Positions 1-8,209 of a stretch of DNA of 64,000 nucleotides are shown here, piece by piece. How positions within the stretch are numbered: the first letter of the stretch is position 1; each line of letters starts with the position of its first letter. Origin of the DNA: Chryseobacterium sp. OV279 (GTDB lineage Bacteria > Bacteroidota > Bacteroidia > Flavobacteriales > Weeksellaceae). The translations under genes were made by a program, and so were the position numbers. A model generated the notes under the pieces. The model was not told where the DNA came from, did not search any database, and worked only from the letters and a program-made list of their open reading frames with translations. The DNA lies in NCBI RefSeq assembly GCF_900128945.1, contig NZ_FQUD01000003.1:124001-188000 (forward strand), written 5' to 3'.

Positions 1-79
1 CGTTTCCCTGAGCTGACAAATGGATGGTTGTCAGCAAAGCCAATGCTGAAATCACAAGCTTTTTTCTTTGTTTTTCCAT
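1..79 (-). CDS. traE: Conjugal transfer protein TraE (DUF4134), N-terminal part
   Basis: The reading frame starts at an ATG whose complement is at 77-79 and runs off the left edge, giving 26 residues. It begins MEKQRKK and continues with a hydrophobic signal segment ending in LSAQGN. This is the usual start of the DUF4134 (TraE) small membrane protein of Bacteroidota conjugative transposons, which is thought to sit in the type IV mating pore. TraE normally follows the parA/traB/traD genes on the same strand, as seen here. Only the leader is visible, so the assignment rests on the signal peptide style and gene order. Confidence 0.6.
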   Translation of the reverse strand, partial: MEKQRKKLVISALALLTTIHLSAQGN

Positions 80-283
80 AATGTAAGCAGATTAAATTGT
101 TAGCATTACCCGCAGTCTACGGGCTTTGGAGACAAAGATGATTGGTTAAGTGAAATGGAATTACAGTCTGGCTTTAGGTGAGTTTGTTTGGCAATAAGTG
201 GAAGTTTGCGAGGGTGAAATTTTATATTTTTACATGAAAATCTCTATTAAGAGAGTTTAAGAACTGGTTTGTCAAATTGCTAG

Positions 284-478
284 AACAGAAGAAATTTCAA
301 ATCGAAAAAAATTATAAGAGTCGCAGCTCCCGATGGAGGAGTAGAATCACAGTGCATTTTAAATAATGAGGATGAAGATAGCTGGCAGGCAAAGTATTTT
401 AGTTCAATTGGAGATAAACAGCTTGACCCATTAGAAGATTCTTTTAAAAAGCTCTTGAAAAGAATCCAAAACTTATAA
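284..478 (+). pseudogene. Start-less short reading frame, possible gene remnant
   Basis: A plus-strand frame is open from a TAG at 281-283 to a TAA at 476-478. Its translation looks protein-like, with KIIRVAAPDGGVES, then EDEDSWQAKYFSS and a C-terminal DSFKKLLKRIQNL, but there is no ATG, GTG or TTG early enough to start it. It may be the 3' end of a gene broken by a frameshift or deletion. I do not recognise the family. It lies between traE and the traD-like gene on the strand opposite to the tra genes. Confidence 0.25.
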
Positions 479-578
479 AGTATTACATCTTTACTCCCCT
501 TGATCGACCTGATCTGCGTTTAGAAAAAGAAAATATATTTTTAGTAGTATAAATCTAAAGGATATTTCAAAAAAAAAA

Positions 579-594
579 CCTAGCCGAAGCTAGG
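579..594 (-). terminator. Intrinsic terminator downstream of the traD-like gene
   Basis: A perfect 6-bp stem CCTAGC/GCTAGG closes a CGAA loop (UUCG on the minus-strand RNA). Read on the minus strand it is followed directly by a run of about ten T. It lies about 140 bases past the stop of the traD-like gene, so it should end the parA-DUF3408-traD transcript and make traE the start of a separate unit. Confidence 0.75.
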
Positions 595-729
595 TAAAAA
601 CTAATAACCATGAAAACTCAAATTAAACATGAGAATCGCTTCTGTTTGAAGCAATAAAGGTGCCTGAAAAAGCTAAAGAAATTATAATTATAGTTATAAA
701 GTGTTAAAAATAGTTTTAAGCATTAGTTG

Positions 730-1365
730 TCAAGTAAAATCTCCAATATCAAATCCATCAGGATTGTTATTTTGTAAAAAGGAAGAATTAGAATTATTTT
801 CTGAAGAAAGGCTCCCGTCCAATAGCTCAGCGATTTGACGGGAAGCACTTTCCATAGAATTTTCCAGTAGATTGAATAATTCGGTTCCATGTATTTTCTG
901 AACAATAGTCGCTGCTGTTTCCTTTTGGCATGGCTCCAAATGATTTCTTTGCAGCATCGTCTCCACGGAGCTTAGTTCTTCAAAGGTAACCCCTTGGGCA
1001 AAACCGTTATCCTTACCGGATATTCTGTATTTTTTCCATTCTTCTTCCTCCTCATCATAATCAGGGCTAGTCATTAAAATCGGGTCCTGTTCTTTATGAG
1101 AAGACTGAATTCTGAGATTTTCATGAATGTCATATTCTACGTCTAAATTATCAGAATTTATTTTTGGTTCGTGAATTTGGCATTTTGAGGAAGTCTCTTG
1201 CTCATGATGTCTTCCTGTAGTTTTTGGTGACCCTATAATCTCAGGAAATTTCGGAGTATTTCTTTTTGATATTTTAGTTTTATCAGGCCATGCGTTGAGT
1301 GTTATCTTATCCTGCAAGAGCAGGATTATAATGATCAGCAGGCAAGTGATAATAAGTATTTCCAT
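730..1365 (-). CDS. TraD-like conjugative transposon protein
   Basis: This 211-residue protein has one N-terminal hydrophobic segment (about residues 2-18) and then a long polar, low-complexity region with acidic runs such as EEEEEW near the middle. It lacks enzyme motifs. Its position directly after the ParA and DUF3408 genes matches traD of CTnDOT-type elements, which encodes a poorly characterised anchored protein. It starts three bases after the stop of the DUF3408 gene, so the two are probably translated from one mRNA. The family label rests on order and topology more than on recognisable sequence. Confidence 0.5.
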   Translation of the reverse strand: MEILIITCLLIIIILLLQDKITLNAWPDKTKISKRNTPKFPEIIGSPKTTGRHHEQETSSKCQIHEPKINSDNLDVEYDIHENLRIQSSHKEQDPILMTSPDYDEEEEEWKKYRISGKDNGFAQGVTFEELSSVETMLQRNHLEPCQKETAATIVQKIHGTELFNLLENSMESASRQIAELLDGSLSSENNSNSSFLQNNNPDGFDIGDFT

Positions 1366-1368
1366 TGC

Positions 1369-1770
1369 TTATAAAATTGGTTTGAAACGCTGATTGAAAT
1401 AGTGGGTAATATCATCCCCAAACTCTCTGAAATGATATTCCAGAATATTGTCTATATAAGAGTAGAGGGTTGTTTTTTCATCTCTTGTTAACTGTACAAG
1501 CCTAAGCAGCCTTTCGTGATATTCGGGACGTATGTAGACGACTTTGCCGTTACGCACCGATGGAAATCTATTAATTAGAAATGTTTCCTCATAATCTACC
1601 TTTTTTGATGAATTGCTTCTGATCTTTTCTTTAGGTTTATTTTCTTTTGGAAGATCTTGTTGGGTATCAGAAAGGGTAGAATTAGGTTCTGCACCACTGA
1701 TGATATTCATCAAATATTCCTCATCCACATGGGGTTTCTCAAAATTGTTTTCTTTGTTGTCCTTAGCCAT
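1369..1770 (-). CDS. DUF3408 family conjugation protein (TraB/TraC-type)
   Basis: The 133-residue product has a charged, disordered N-terminal half with many Lys, Asn and Glu. The C-terminal domain (about residues 58-133) includes YEETFLINRFPSVRNGK, VYIRPEYHERLLRLVQL and a final helix with LEYHFREFGDDI. This is the DUF3408 pattern seen in Bacteroidota ICEs next to the ParA ATPase, and it resembles a ribbon-helix-helix partner. The gene lies 12 bases downstream of parA. Its likely role is as a DNA-binding partner of ParA during element maintenance or transfer, inferred from context. Confidence 0.8.
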   Translation of the reverse strand: MAKDNKENNFEKPHVDEEYLMNIISGAEPNSTLSDTQQDLPKENKPKEKIRSNSSKKVDYEETFLINRFPSVRNGKVVYIRPEYHERLLRLVQLTRDEKTTLYSYIDNILEYHFREFGDDITHYFNQRFKPIL

Positions 1771-1782
1771 ATTCAGATGTTT

Positions 1783-2550
1783 TTAAAGATGAACAATGCT
1801 TAAAAATTCCTCGACGAATAAATCCATTCGCGTTGCTTTCATAAGATGAGGTTCAGCAGGCAGCAAACTAGACCTGAACACATAATTACTGCTGTCATCG
1901 GATTCTTTTCTGAAACGTTTACTGTCCATGATTCTTGTTTTCATGATAGGCAGCTGAAGTTCATGAATGACCTGTTCATAGCCATTATACAGACCTGTTT
2001 TTTCTCTTCCATCTACCTGATTCCAAAACAACCAAAGATTTTGATTGTGACTGTCTTCACGGCTTTGCGGAAGTCCGAGAAAAGCCTTGGTGAATCCTAA
2101 TGTACTTTCTACCACAAGGCGGTCAGCAGTGATGGGCGAAAAGATAAAGTCCATTGCTTTTAATGTGGTCAAAACACCCTTTGTATTGGCTGTTCCGGGC
2201 AGATCAAAAAATATAACCTCAGGGATAGCTGTGGATTGCTGTATGTATTCCAATGCTTGTTCCAATGCATTTTCAGATTTACATTTGATAATAGGGTAGG
2301 CTTTCTTGTTGATAGATTGGAACTGCTTCATAGCTGCTTTCTTATGATAGTCATTTTCCATAATGGTCTTCTTATCCCTTTCCCGCATATTGCTTACACT
2401 ATGCTGGGGAAAATCACAATCCATAATCAGCACATTGAAACCTAAACGGTAATGCAAAATACTGGCAAGTAAGATGGTCATGGTAGATTTACCAACACCT
2501 CCTTTTTGGGTGGAGAAACTGATTTTTAAAGTTTTCTTTATTGTTTCCAT
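1783..2550 (-). CDS. parA: ParA/MinD-family ATPase of the conjugative element (TraA-like)
   Basis: A 255-residue P-loop ATPase. The deviant Walker A box KGGVGKST spans residues 16-23, the Walker A' segment MDCDFPQH lies at about 43-50, and the Walker B-like FFDLPGT ends at residue 120. Such proteins, called TraA in CTnDOT, are the first gene of the tra cluster and are thought to help partition or stabilise the element. The gene heads a compact minus-strand group with the DUF3408 and traD-like genes. It diverges from mobA across a 660-base spacer that holds the candidate oriT. The length is normal and no key residue is missing. Confidence 0.92.
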   Translation of the reverse strand: METIKKTLKISFSTQKGGVGKSTMTILLASILHYRLGFNVLIMDCDFPQHSVSNMRERDKKTIMENDYHKKAAMKQFQSINKKAYPIIKCKSENALEQALEYIQQSTAIPEVIFFDLPGTANTKGVLTTLKAMDFIFSPITADRLVVESTLGFTKAFLGLPQSREDSHNQNLWLFWNQVDGREKTGLYNGYEQVIHELQLPIMKTRIMDSKRFRKESDDSSNYVFRSSLLPAEPHLMKATRMDLFVEEFLSIVHL

Positions 2551-3212
2551 TATTTAAAAATTTATAATTGTCTTATTTCTATGTTGCAAAGCAGTGGAGG
2601 TATATGTTTTTACATTGTTCTTCCTTTTTGTATTTCTGTGAATATTTGGGGTGGGCTATTTTCAAATAGATGTGTTTTTCTGCTTGCTGGGTTAACTATA
2701 TTCTTTGGAAAGGTGGAGGTCGGACAAGAGGTAAAAGGCTTTACCGCTTTTATGCTTTTAAAATTGTATGCTTTTATAACAAATGAGCCGTATATCTTTC
2801 CTTTTTTATTTCTTACCAGAGCACCCTTTTTACGTACTGTATTACAACTTTAGGGTAAAGAAAGTGATTGATCGGTATGAGGAATGATCTCTGGTAGATC
2901 TTGACATTGGCGGGCAGTATTTGACCATGTTTTAAATACCAATGGTTTGTGAAATAGAACTTTAATTTGTAGTTGAGTTGTTGTTTGGAGGTATACAAAT
3001 GTTGTGTGAGAAAAATAGAGTGGAAGATATGAGAAGGTGAAAAGCTTATGGCTTTTCATATTTATCGAATGTATCTGATGAGAGGGATTATAGTGTTCAC
3101 CAGAACACGGCAAGTTGTGTTTTGAGTGCCTCAAAACAACTTGCCCCGCAGGGAGCCTAAAAAACACACTCCGAAGTCGAGGTTTTATTGAGTAATTAAA
3201 AATGGATGTCTA
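2551..3212. other. Intergenic spacer between parA and mobA with candidate oriT
   Basis: Spacer between divergent parA and mobA. I find no convincing gene: open frames on both strands have no family signal and overlap each other and the palindromes at 3093-3145. The last 120 bases hold the candidate origin of transfer. The rest probably carries promoters for both directions, but I cannot assign them with confidence. Confidence 0.5.
3093..3180 (+). other. oriT: Candidate origin of transfer (oriT)
   Basis: Two palindromes lie back to back just upstream of mobA. The first is a perfect GTGTTC/GAACAC stem with loop ACCA at 3093-3108. The second is a long inverted repeat at 3109-3145, GGCAAGTTGTGTTTTGAG against CTCAAAACAACTTGCC, with a 2-base bulge. 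They are followed by a GC-richer, asymmetric stretch (GGGAGCC, CACACTCCGAAG) up to about 3180. Relaxase genes of this type usually have oriT directly upstream, with inverted repeats next to the nick site. The nick position itself cannot be read from the sequence. Confidence 0.6.
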
Positions 3213-3644
3213 ATGGGTGATAAAAAATATAATTACAGAAAGAAAGGAGGTAGGAAGCCTAAAACTAATCCAAGTATTCACCGCCATGTATTTAGATTGA
3301 CGGATGAGGAAAATGACAAGTTAATGTCACTTTTTGAATCATCAGGAATGATGAACAAAGCCAAATTTATTACTTCTTTATTATTTGCCAGGGAGATAAG
3401 AACCGTTATAATTGATAAAGGATCTGTGGATTTTTACATGAGGTTAACCTCTTTTTACAGTCAGTTTCGTGCAATTGGAGTGAATTATAACCAGTTTGTT
3501 AATTTGTTATACACTCATTTTTCGGAGAAGAACGCCACTGTATTTCTGTATAAATTGGAAAAGCAAACTGCTGAAATGGCCTTGTTATGTCAGAAGATTA
3601 TTAAGATAACTGAGGAGTTTAATAGAAATCATTTGGAAAAATAA
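3213..3644 (+). CDS. mobA: Relaxosome accessory protein (MobA/MobC-type)
   Basis: The 143-residue protein has a basic N-terminus (RKKGGRKPK) followed by a ribbon-helix-helix-like region (HRHVFRLTDEENDKLM), then the segment FRAIGVNYNQFVNLLY, which matches the IGxNxNQ signature of plasmid mobilisation MobC proteins, called MobA in CTnDOT. Such proteins bind oriT and load the relaxase. The start at 3213 lies just after the candidate oriT, and the relaxase gene begins 7 bases after its stop, so the two form one unit. Confidence 0.85.
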   Translation: MGDKKYNYRKKGGRKPKTNPSIHRHVFRLTDEENDKLMSLFESSGMMNKAKFITSLLFAREIRTVIIDKGSVDFYMRLTSFYSQFRAIGVNYNQFVNLLYTHFSEKNATVFLYKLEKQTAEMALLCQKIIKITEEFNRNHLEK

Positions 3645-3651
3645 GAAGAAA

Positions 3652-4932
3652 ATGATTGCAAAAATTGGAAGAGGGAGTAATTTATATGGAGCATTGGCAT
3701 ATAATAATGTGAAAGTTGAACAGGAAAATGGGAAAATCTTGCTAACCAACAGAATAATTGAAACGCCTGATGGGAAGTATACTGTTTCACAATTGGCTGA
3801 ATCTTTTAATCCCTATTTGGCAGCTAATAGAAATACTGAAAAGCATACGCTGCATATTTCGCTTAATCCTGATCCGAAAGATGAGGTTGGTGATGAACGT
3901 TTTGTGAAGATGGCAGAAGATTATATGCGGGAAATGGGCTATGGAGAACAGCCCTACGTAGTATTTAAGCATATGGATATCAATCGTACTCATATTCATA
4001 TTGTTTCAGTATGTGTGGATGAAGAAGGGAAAAAAATAACGGATGAATTTGAAAGAAAAAAGTCGATGAATATATGCAGGGAACTTGAACAAAAATATGG
4101 ACTTCATCCCGCAGTCGGGAATAAGGATCAGAAAGGGGAAATGATTTTTCAGCCGGTTGATTATAAGGCAGGGAATGTTAAAAGCCAGATTGCTTCTGTA
4201 ATAAGATATCTTCCCAAATATTATAGGTTCAGGACTTTGGGTGAATACAATGCGCTGCTTTCACTTTTTAATATAAGTGCTGAAACAGTTGAGGGTGAAC
4301 TTCATGGAAAAATGCAGCGTGGTTTATTATATTTTCCGTTGAATACAGATGGGAAGAGACTTGGACATTCTTTTAAAGCTTCTTTATTTGGTAAAAGTAG
4401 TGGTCTTCCAGCTTTGGAATCATATTGTATGCAGTGTAGGGAAGCTTTAAAGAATAGTGAATCAAAGGTGAATATCAAAACAGCCATTGCTGGTGCGATG
4501 CAATCTACACATAATGAAAAAGACTTTAAAAATAAGTTAACAAAGCAGGGAATCAATACCGTAATCCGAAGAAATGATACAGGACTTATGTACGGAATCA
4601 CCTTTATTGATCATCATTCCAAAACAGTATGGAACGGTTCAGGCCTGGGAAAAGAATTTTCTTCCAATTCCTTTAGTGAACGATGGACAAAGAATATAAG
4701 ACCAGAGAAAGAAATACCTATTGATCAAAAACTAAGAGTTCTAGATGACGTAGAGCATTTTTCTTTAGAGAAACAACATTATATCTTTGATAACGGGCAA
4801 ATCTCTGATCAGTCTGAAGAAGTTTTAATTAATGCATTGGGCGGGCTGCTCTCTTTTACCAATGGAGAAGATCGGTATGAGCAGGATTTTGCTTATCGCA
4901 TGAAAAAGAGAAAGAAGAAACGAACACGTTGA
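3652..4932 (+). CDS. mobB: Relaxase/mobilisation nuclease (MobB)
   Basis: A 426-residue MOB relaxase. The N-terminal domain opens with KIGRGSNLYGALAYN, where Tyr12 or Tyr17 is a candidate nucleophile. HTLHISLNPDP at residues 65-75 is one conserved block, and the metal-binding triad lies in FKHMDINRTHIHIV (His107, His114, His116). This is the Relaxase/VirD2 fold (PF03432) of Bacteroidota elements. It nicks one oriT strand and stays attached to the 5' end during transfer. The C-terminal part is less conserved and ends in a very basic tail. It appears full length and is followed by the convergent DUF1016 gene. Confidence 0.92.
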   Translation: MIAKIGRGSNLYGALAYNNVKVEQENGKILLTNRIIETPDGKYTVSQLAESFNPYLAANRNTEKHTLHISLNPDPKDEVGDERFVKMAEDYMREMGYGEQPYVVFKHMDINRTHIHIVSVCVDEEGKKITDEFERKKSMNICRELEQKYGLHPAVGNKDQKGEMIFQPVDYKAGNVKSQIASVIRYLPKYYRFRTLGEYNALLSLFNISAETVEGELHGKMQRGLLYFPLNTDGKRLGHSFKASLFGKSSGLPALESYCMQCREALKNSESKVNIKTAIAGAMQSTHNEKDFKNKLTKQGINTVIRRNDTGLMYGITFIDHHSKTVWNGSGLGKEFSSNSFSERWTKNIRPEKEIPIDQKLRVLDDVEHFSLEKQHYIFDNGQISDQSEEVLINALGGLLSFTNGEDRYEQDFAYRMKKRKKKRTR

Positions 4933-4965
4933 AAAACAGGATGGTTGCTCTTACTCAATTCCTCT

Positions 4966-5991
4966 CTAGCCTTCTTTTTCCAGAATGGCTTGCACCTTGT
5001 TTTGCAGTTCTTTTTTATCAGGCAGGTAGAGCTGGTATTTGGAAACAAAGATCTTATTGGAAATTCCACCGGTTGCATATTCTACCAATACTTCATCTTT
5101 TTCAGCAGAGAGAATAATGCCGATAGGCTCATTGTCATCTTCAACGTTTTCCTCCGATTTGAAGTAATTCAGATAAAGATTCATTTGTCCGATATCATAA
5201 TGTTCTACCTGTTTTATTTTTAAGTCAATCAGGACAAAACATTTTAAGATACGATGGTAAAAAACAAGATCAATATAAAAATGTCTGTTACGAAGCGATA
5301 TTTTATATTGCCTTCCTACAAAAGCAAAGCCTTTTCCCAGTTCAAGAAGGAACATTTGAAGGTTATCGATGATTTTCTGTTCCAAAGCTTTTTCTGTCAC
5401 TCTGTGGCTTTGAGGGATTTTAAGAAAATCCAGTACATAAGGATCTTTTATGGCTTCGGATGAATCAGTGATAAGATGTCCTTTTTCTGCCAATTGTAGT
5501 ACTCCTTTTTTATCTTTACTCAGTGCCAGGCGTTCAAATAGGGAAGAGTTAATCTGTCGTTCAAGCTCACGGTAACCCCAATTCTCCAATATCGTCTGTT
5601 TTTCATAGAACTGTCTGGCAGTATCATCTGAAACCCCAAGTAAGGTAACGATATGAGTCCAGCTTAATTGGGCAGGCACTGCCTGCCATTTTTGATAGGC
5701 AAGATAAAACCTTCGCATATCTAGAATATTCCGCCTGCCAAATCCTTTGCCATATCTTTGTTTTAAGTCTTTAGAAAGTATTGATAATAAGCCACTTCCG
5801 TATTCTGCGCGTTCCTGTCCATGCTGCTCATATTCCACGATATGTCTGCCAATTTCCCAATTTGCTTTTACCAGCTCAGTATTAACCGCTTTGACGGCAT
5901 TTTGCCGGGCTGTTTCAATGGTTGACCCGATAGTATCCAGAAGTTCAGTGTATTTTGCTTGTATAGGTATCATCGTACTTTTCTTAAACAA
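4966..5991 (-). CDS. DUF1016/YhcG-family PD-(D/E)XK nuclease-domain protein
   Basis: The 341-residue protein has the two-part DUF1016 layout. The N-terminal helical domain contains NWEIGRHIVEYEQHG and LSWTHIVTLL, and the C-terminal nuclease fold contains FYIDLVFYHR and VLIDLKI (the D and DLK positions of a PD-(D/E)XK site). Members are widespread in mobile DNA and are presumed DNA nucleases, but their biological role is poorly known. Here the gene interrupts the mobB-mobC order on the opposite strand, as an insertion or accessory gene of the element. An internal Met at residue 7 is an alternative start. Confidence 0.88.
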   Translation of the reverse strand: MFKKSTMIPIQAKYTELLDTIGSTIETARQNAVKAVNTELVKANWEIGRHIVEYEQHGQERAEYGSGLLSILSKDLKQRYGKGFGRRNILDMRRFYLAYQKWQAVPAQLSWTHIVTLLGVSDDTARQFYEKQTILENWGYRELERQINSSLFERLALSKDKKGVLQLAEKGHLITDSSEAIKDPYVLDFLKIPQSHRVTEKALEQKIIDNLQMFLLELGKGFAFVGRQYKISLRNRHFYIDLVFYHRILKCFVLIDLKIKQVEHYDIGQMNLYLNYFKSEENVEDDNEPIGIILSAEKDEVLVEYATGGISNKIFVSKYQLYLPDKKELQNKVQAILEKEG

Positions 5992-6141
5992 ACAAATTTA
6001 AACATTCTCAGCCAAGCATTATGCATCATCAACAGCAAAATATCCTGTTGATTTATGCCAAATACAGCCATTACCTGCCACTTTATAAAAATGATTTTTG
6101 GAGGGATTTATATTCGACTTCTAACATTAAATATTATAGAA

Positions 6142-8142
6142 ATGCAGGGAGAAGACGATTTAAGAGGTCTGGCGAAGATCATGACATTGATGAGAGCGGT
6201 AAGTATTCTTATCGTATTAATGCACCTATACTGGTATTGTTATGGTTTCTTTTTAGAAAGAGGATGGACCCTGGAGGTCATTAACAAGGTTTTACATAAT
6301 TTCCAGAAAACAGTCAACCTTTTTTCTTACCCGGTCTATACCAAAGTATTTGCTTTGGTACTCCTGGCTTTAAGCTGTCTGGGTACTAAAGGAGTGAAAA
6401 ATGAGAAGATCACATGGCTGAAAATTAACCTGGCTCTATTCTTCGGGTTTGTATTATACTTCTTAAATACACCATTATTGCTGATGGCTCCCTGGATTGG
6501 GAATTTCTTTTATATTCTGACGTTGGCTTTTGGATATATTGTATTGATGATGGGTGGACTATGGATGCATCGGCTACTCACTCATCATCTGATGGAAGAT
6601 GTTTTTAACAATGAGAATGAAAGTTTTATGCAGGAAACATCTCTAATGGAAAATGAATATTCGGTCAATCTACCCACCAAGTTTTATTATAAAGGAAAAT
6701 GGAATAATGGTTGGATCAATATTGTCAATCCGTTTAGGGCAACCATTGTATTAGGAACACCGGGATCAGGAAAATCCTATGCCATCATCAATAATTATAT
6801 CAAGCAGCAGATTGAAAAGGGTTTTTCAATGTACATCTACGACTTTAAGTTTGATGATCTCTCTATGATTGCTTATAATCACTTGCTGAAGAATCAACAC
6901 AAATACAAAGTACAACCAAAATTCTATGTTATCAATTTTGATGATCCAAGAAAAAGTCATCGTTGTAATCCCTTAAATCCGGATTTTATGACGGATATTT
7001 CAGATGCCTACGAAGCAGCTTACACCATAATGCTGAATCTGAACAGAAGCTGGATACAAAAGCAGGGAGATTTCTTTGTAGAATCACCCATTATCCTGCT
7101 GGCAGCGATCATTTGGTTTTTGAAAATATATGATAACGGGAAATACTGTACATTTCCCCATGCTATTGAGCTACTCAATAAAAAATATTCGGATGTATTC
7201 ACCATTCTGACTTCCTATCCGGATTTGGAAAATTATCTTTCCCCTTTCATGGATGCATGGCAGGGTGGGGCACAGGACCAATTGCAGGGTCAGATTGCAT
7301 CAGCAAAAATACCTTTGTCCCGAATGATCTCTCCAAGTCTATATTGGGTAATGACCGGTGATGATTTTTCCCTGGATATCAACAATCCTAAAGAACCGAA
7401 AATATTATGTGTAGGAAATAATCCGGACCGCCAGAATATCTACTCTGCAGCGCTCGGGTTGTATAATTCACGTATTGTCAAGCTGATTAATAAAAAAGGA
7501 CAACTCAAGAGCTCAGTCATTATCGATGAGCTTCCCACTATTTACTTTAGAGGATTGGATAATCTCATAGCTACTGCAAGAAGTAATAAGGTAGCCGTTT
7601 GTCTTGGATTTCAGGATTTTTCGCAATTGACACGGGATTATGGTGATAAGGAAAGTAAAGTCATACAAAATACGGTAGGGAATATTTTCAGTGGCCAGGT
7701 AGTGGGAGAGACGGCTAAAAGCCTTTCTGAGCGTTTCGGTAAGGTCTTACAAAAACGTCAGAGTATGACCATTAACAGAAACGATACATCAACATCCATT
7801 TCCACTCAGTTAGACAGCTTAATACCGGCTTCTAAAATTTCTACCCTGACACAGGGGATTTTTGTGGGGGCTGTATCAGATAATTTTGATGAGAGAATTG
7901 AACAGAAAATTTTTCATGCTGAAATTGTAGTAGATAATGAAAAAGTAGCTTCTGAAACTAAAGATTACCAGAAGATACCGGAGATTTTGTCATTTGTAAA
8001 TGACCATGGTGAGGATACTATGAAACAGGTAATTGATGCCAATTATAGAGAGATAAAACAGGATGTTGTTCAGATTATTGAAAAAGAATTGGAACGCATT
8101 AAAAATGACCCGGATTTGCAGCATTTAGTACAGCCGGAATAA
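6142..8142 (+). CDS. mobC: Type IV coupling protein MobC (TraG/VirD4 family)
   Basis: I place the start at the ATG at 6142 (MQGEDDLRGLAK), the usual N-terminus of this family, rather than at 6055; this gives 666 residues. Several N-terminal transmembrane helices fill about residues 15-145. The Walker A box GTPGSGKS is at residues 205-212, and a Walker B-like strand with an acidic end, SSVIIDELPTIYF, lies near residue 460. It is the hexameric ATPase that brings the relaxase-DNA complex to the mating channel. It forms the transfer set with mobA and mobB although DUF1016 intervenes, and is convergent with topB across a shared terminator. Confidence 0.9.
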   Translation: MQGEDDLRGLAKIMTLMRAVSILIVLMHLYWYCYGFFLERGWTLEVINKVLHNFQKTVNLFSYPVYTKVFALVLLALSCLGTKGVKNEKITWLKINLALFFGFVLYFLNTPLLLMAPWIGNFFYILTLAFGYIVLMMGGLWMHRLLTHHLMEDVFNNENESFMQETSLMENEYSVNLPTKFYYKGKWNNGWINIVNPFRATIVLGTPGSGKSYAIINNYIKQQIEKGFSMYIYDFKFDDLSMIAYNHLLKNQHKYKVQPKFYVINFDDPRKSHRCNPLNPDFMTDISDAYEAAYTIMLNLNRSWIQKQGDFFVESPIILLAAIIWFLKIYDNGKYCTFPHAIELLNKKYSDVFTILTSYPDLENYLSPFMDAWQGGAQDQLQGQIASAKIPLSRMISPSLYWVMTGDDFSLDINNPKEPKILCVGNNPDRQNIYSAALGLYNSRIVKLINKKGQLKSSVIIDELPTIYFRGLDNLIATARSNKVAVCLGFQDFSQLTRDYGDKESKVIQNTVGNIFSGQVVGETAKSLSERFGKVLQKRQSMTINRNDTSTSISTQLDSLIPASKISTLTQGIFVGAVSDNFDERIEQKIFHAEIVVDNEKVASETKDYQKIPEILSFVNDHGEDTMKQVIDANYREIKQDVVQIIEKELERIKNDPDLQHLVQPE

Positions 8143-8151
8143 TGGGAAAAT

Positions 8152-8187
8152 AAAAAATGAGGCGATTAACCATCAGCCTCATTTTTT
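8152..8187. terminator. Bidirectional terminator between mobC and topB
   Basis: A 12-bp stem, AAAAAATGAGGC against GCCTCATTTTTT, encloses a 12-base loop and lies 9 bases past the mobC stop. It has T-rich ends on both strands, so it can serve both convergent genes. Confidence 0.8.
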
Positions 8188-8209
8188 TTCAATACCTAAA
8201 GTACGGTAG

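Noticed and set aside
2850..3167. A 105-codon minus-strand frame over the oriT region
   Set aside because: It runs through the palindromes of the candidate oriT, has no family signal, and overlaps another frame on the opposite strand.
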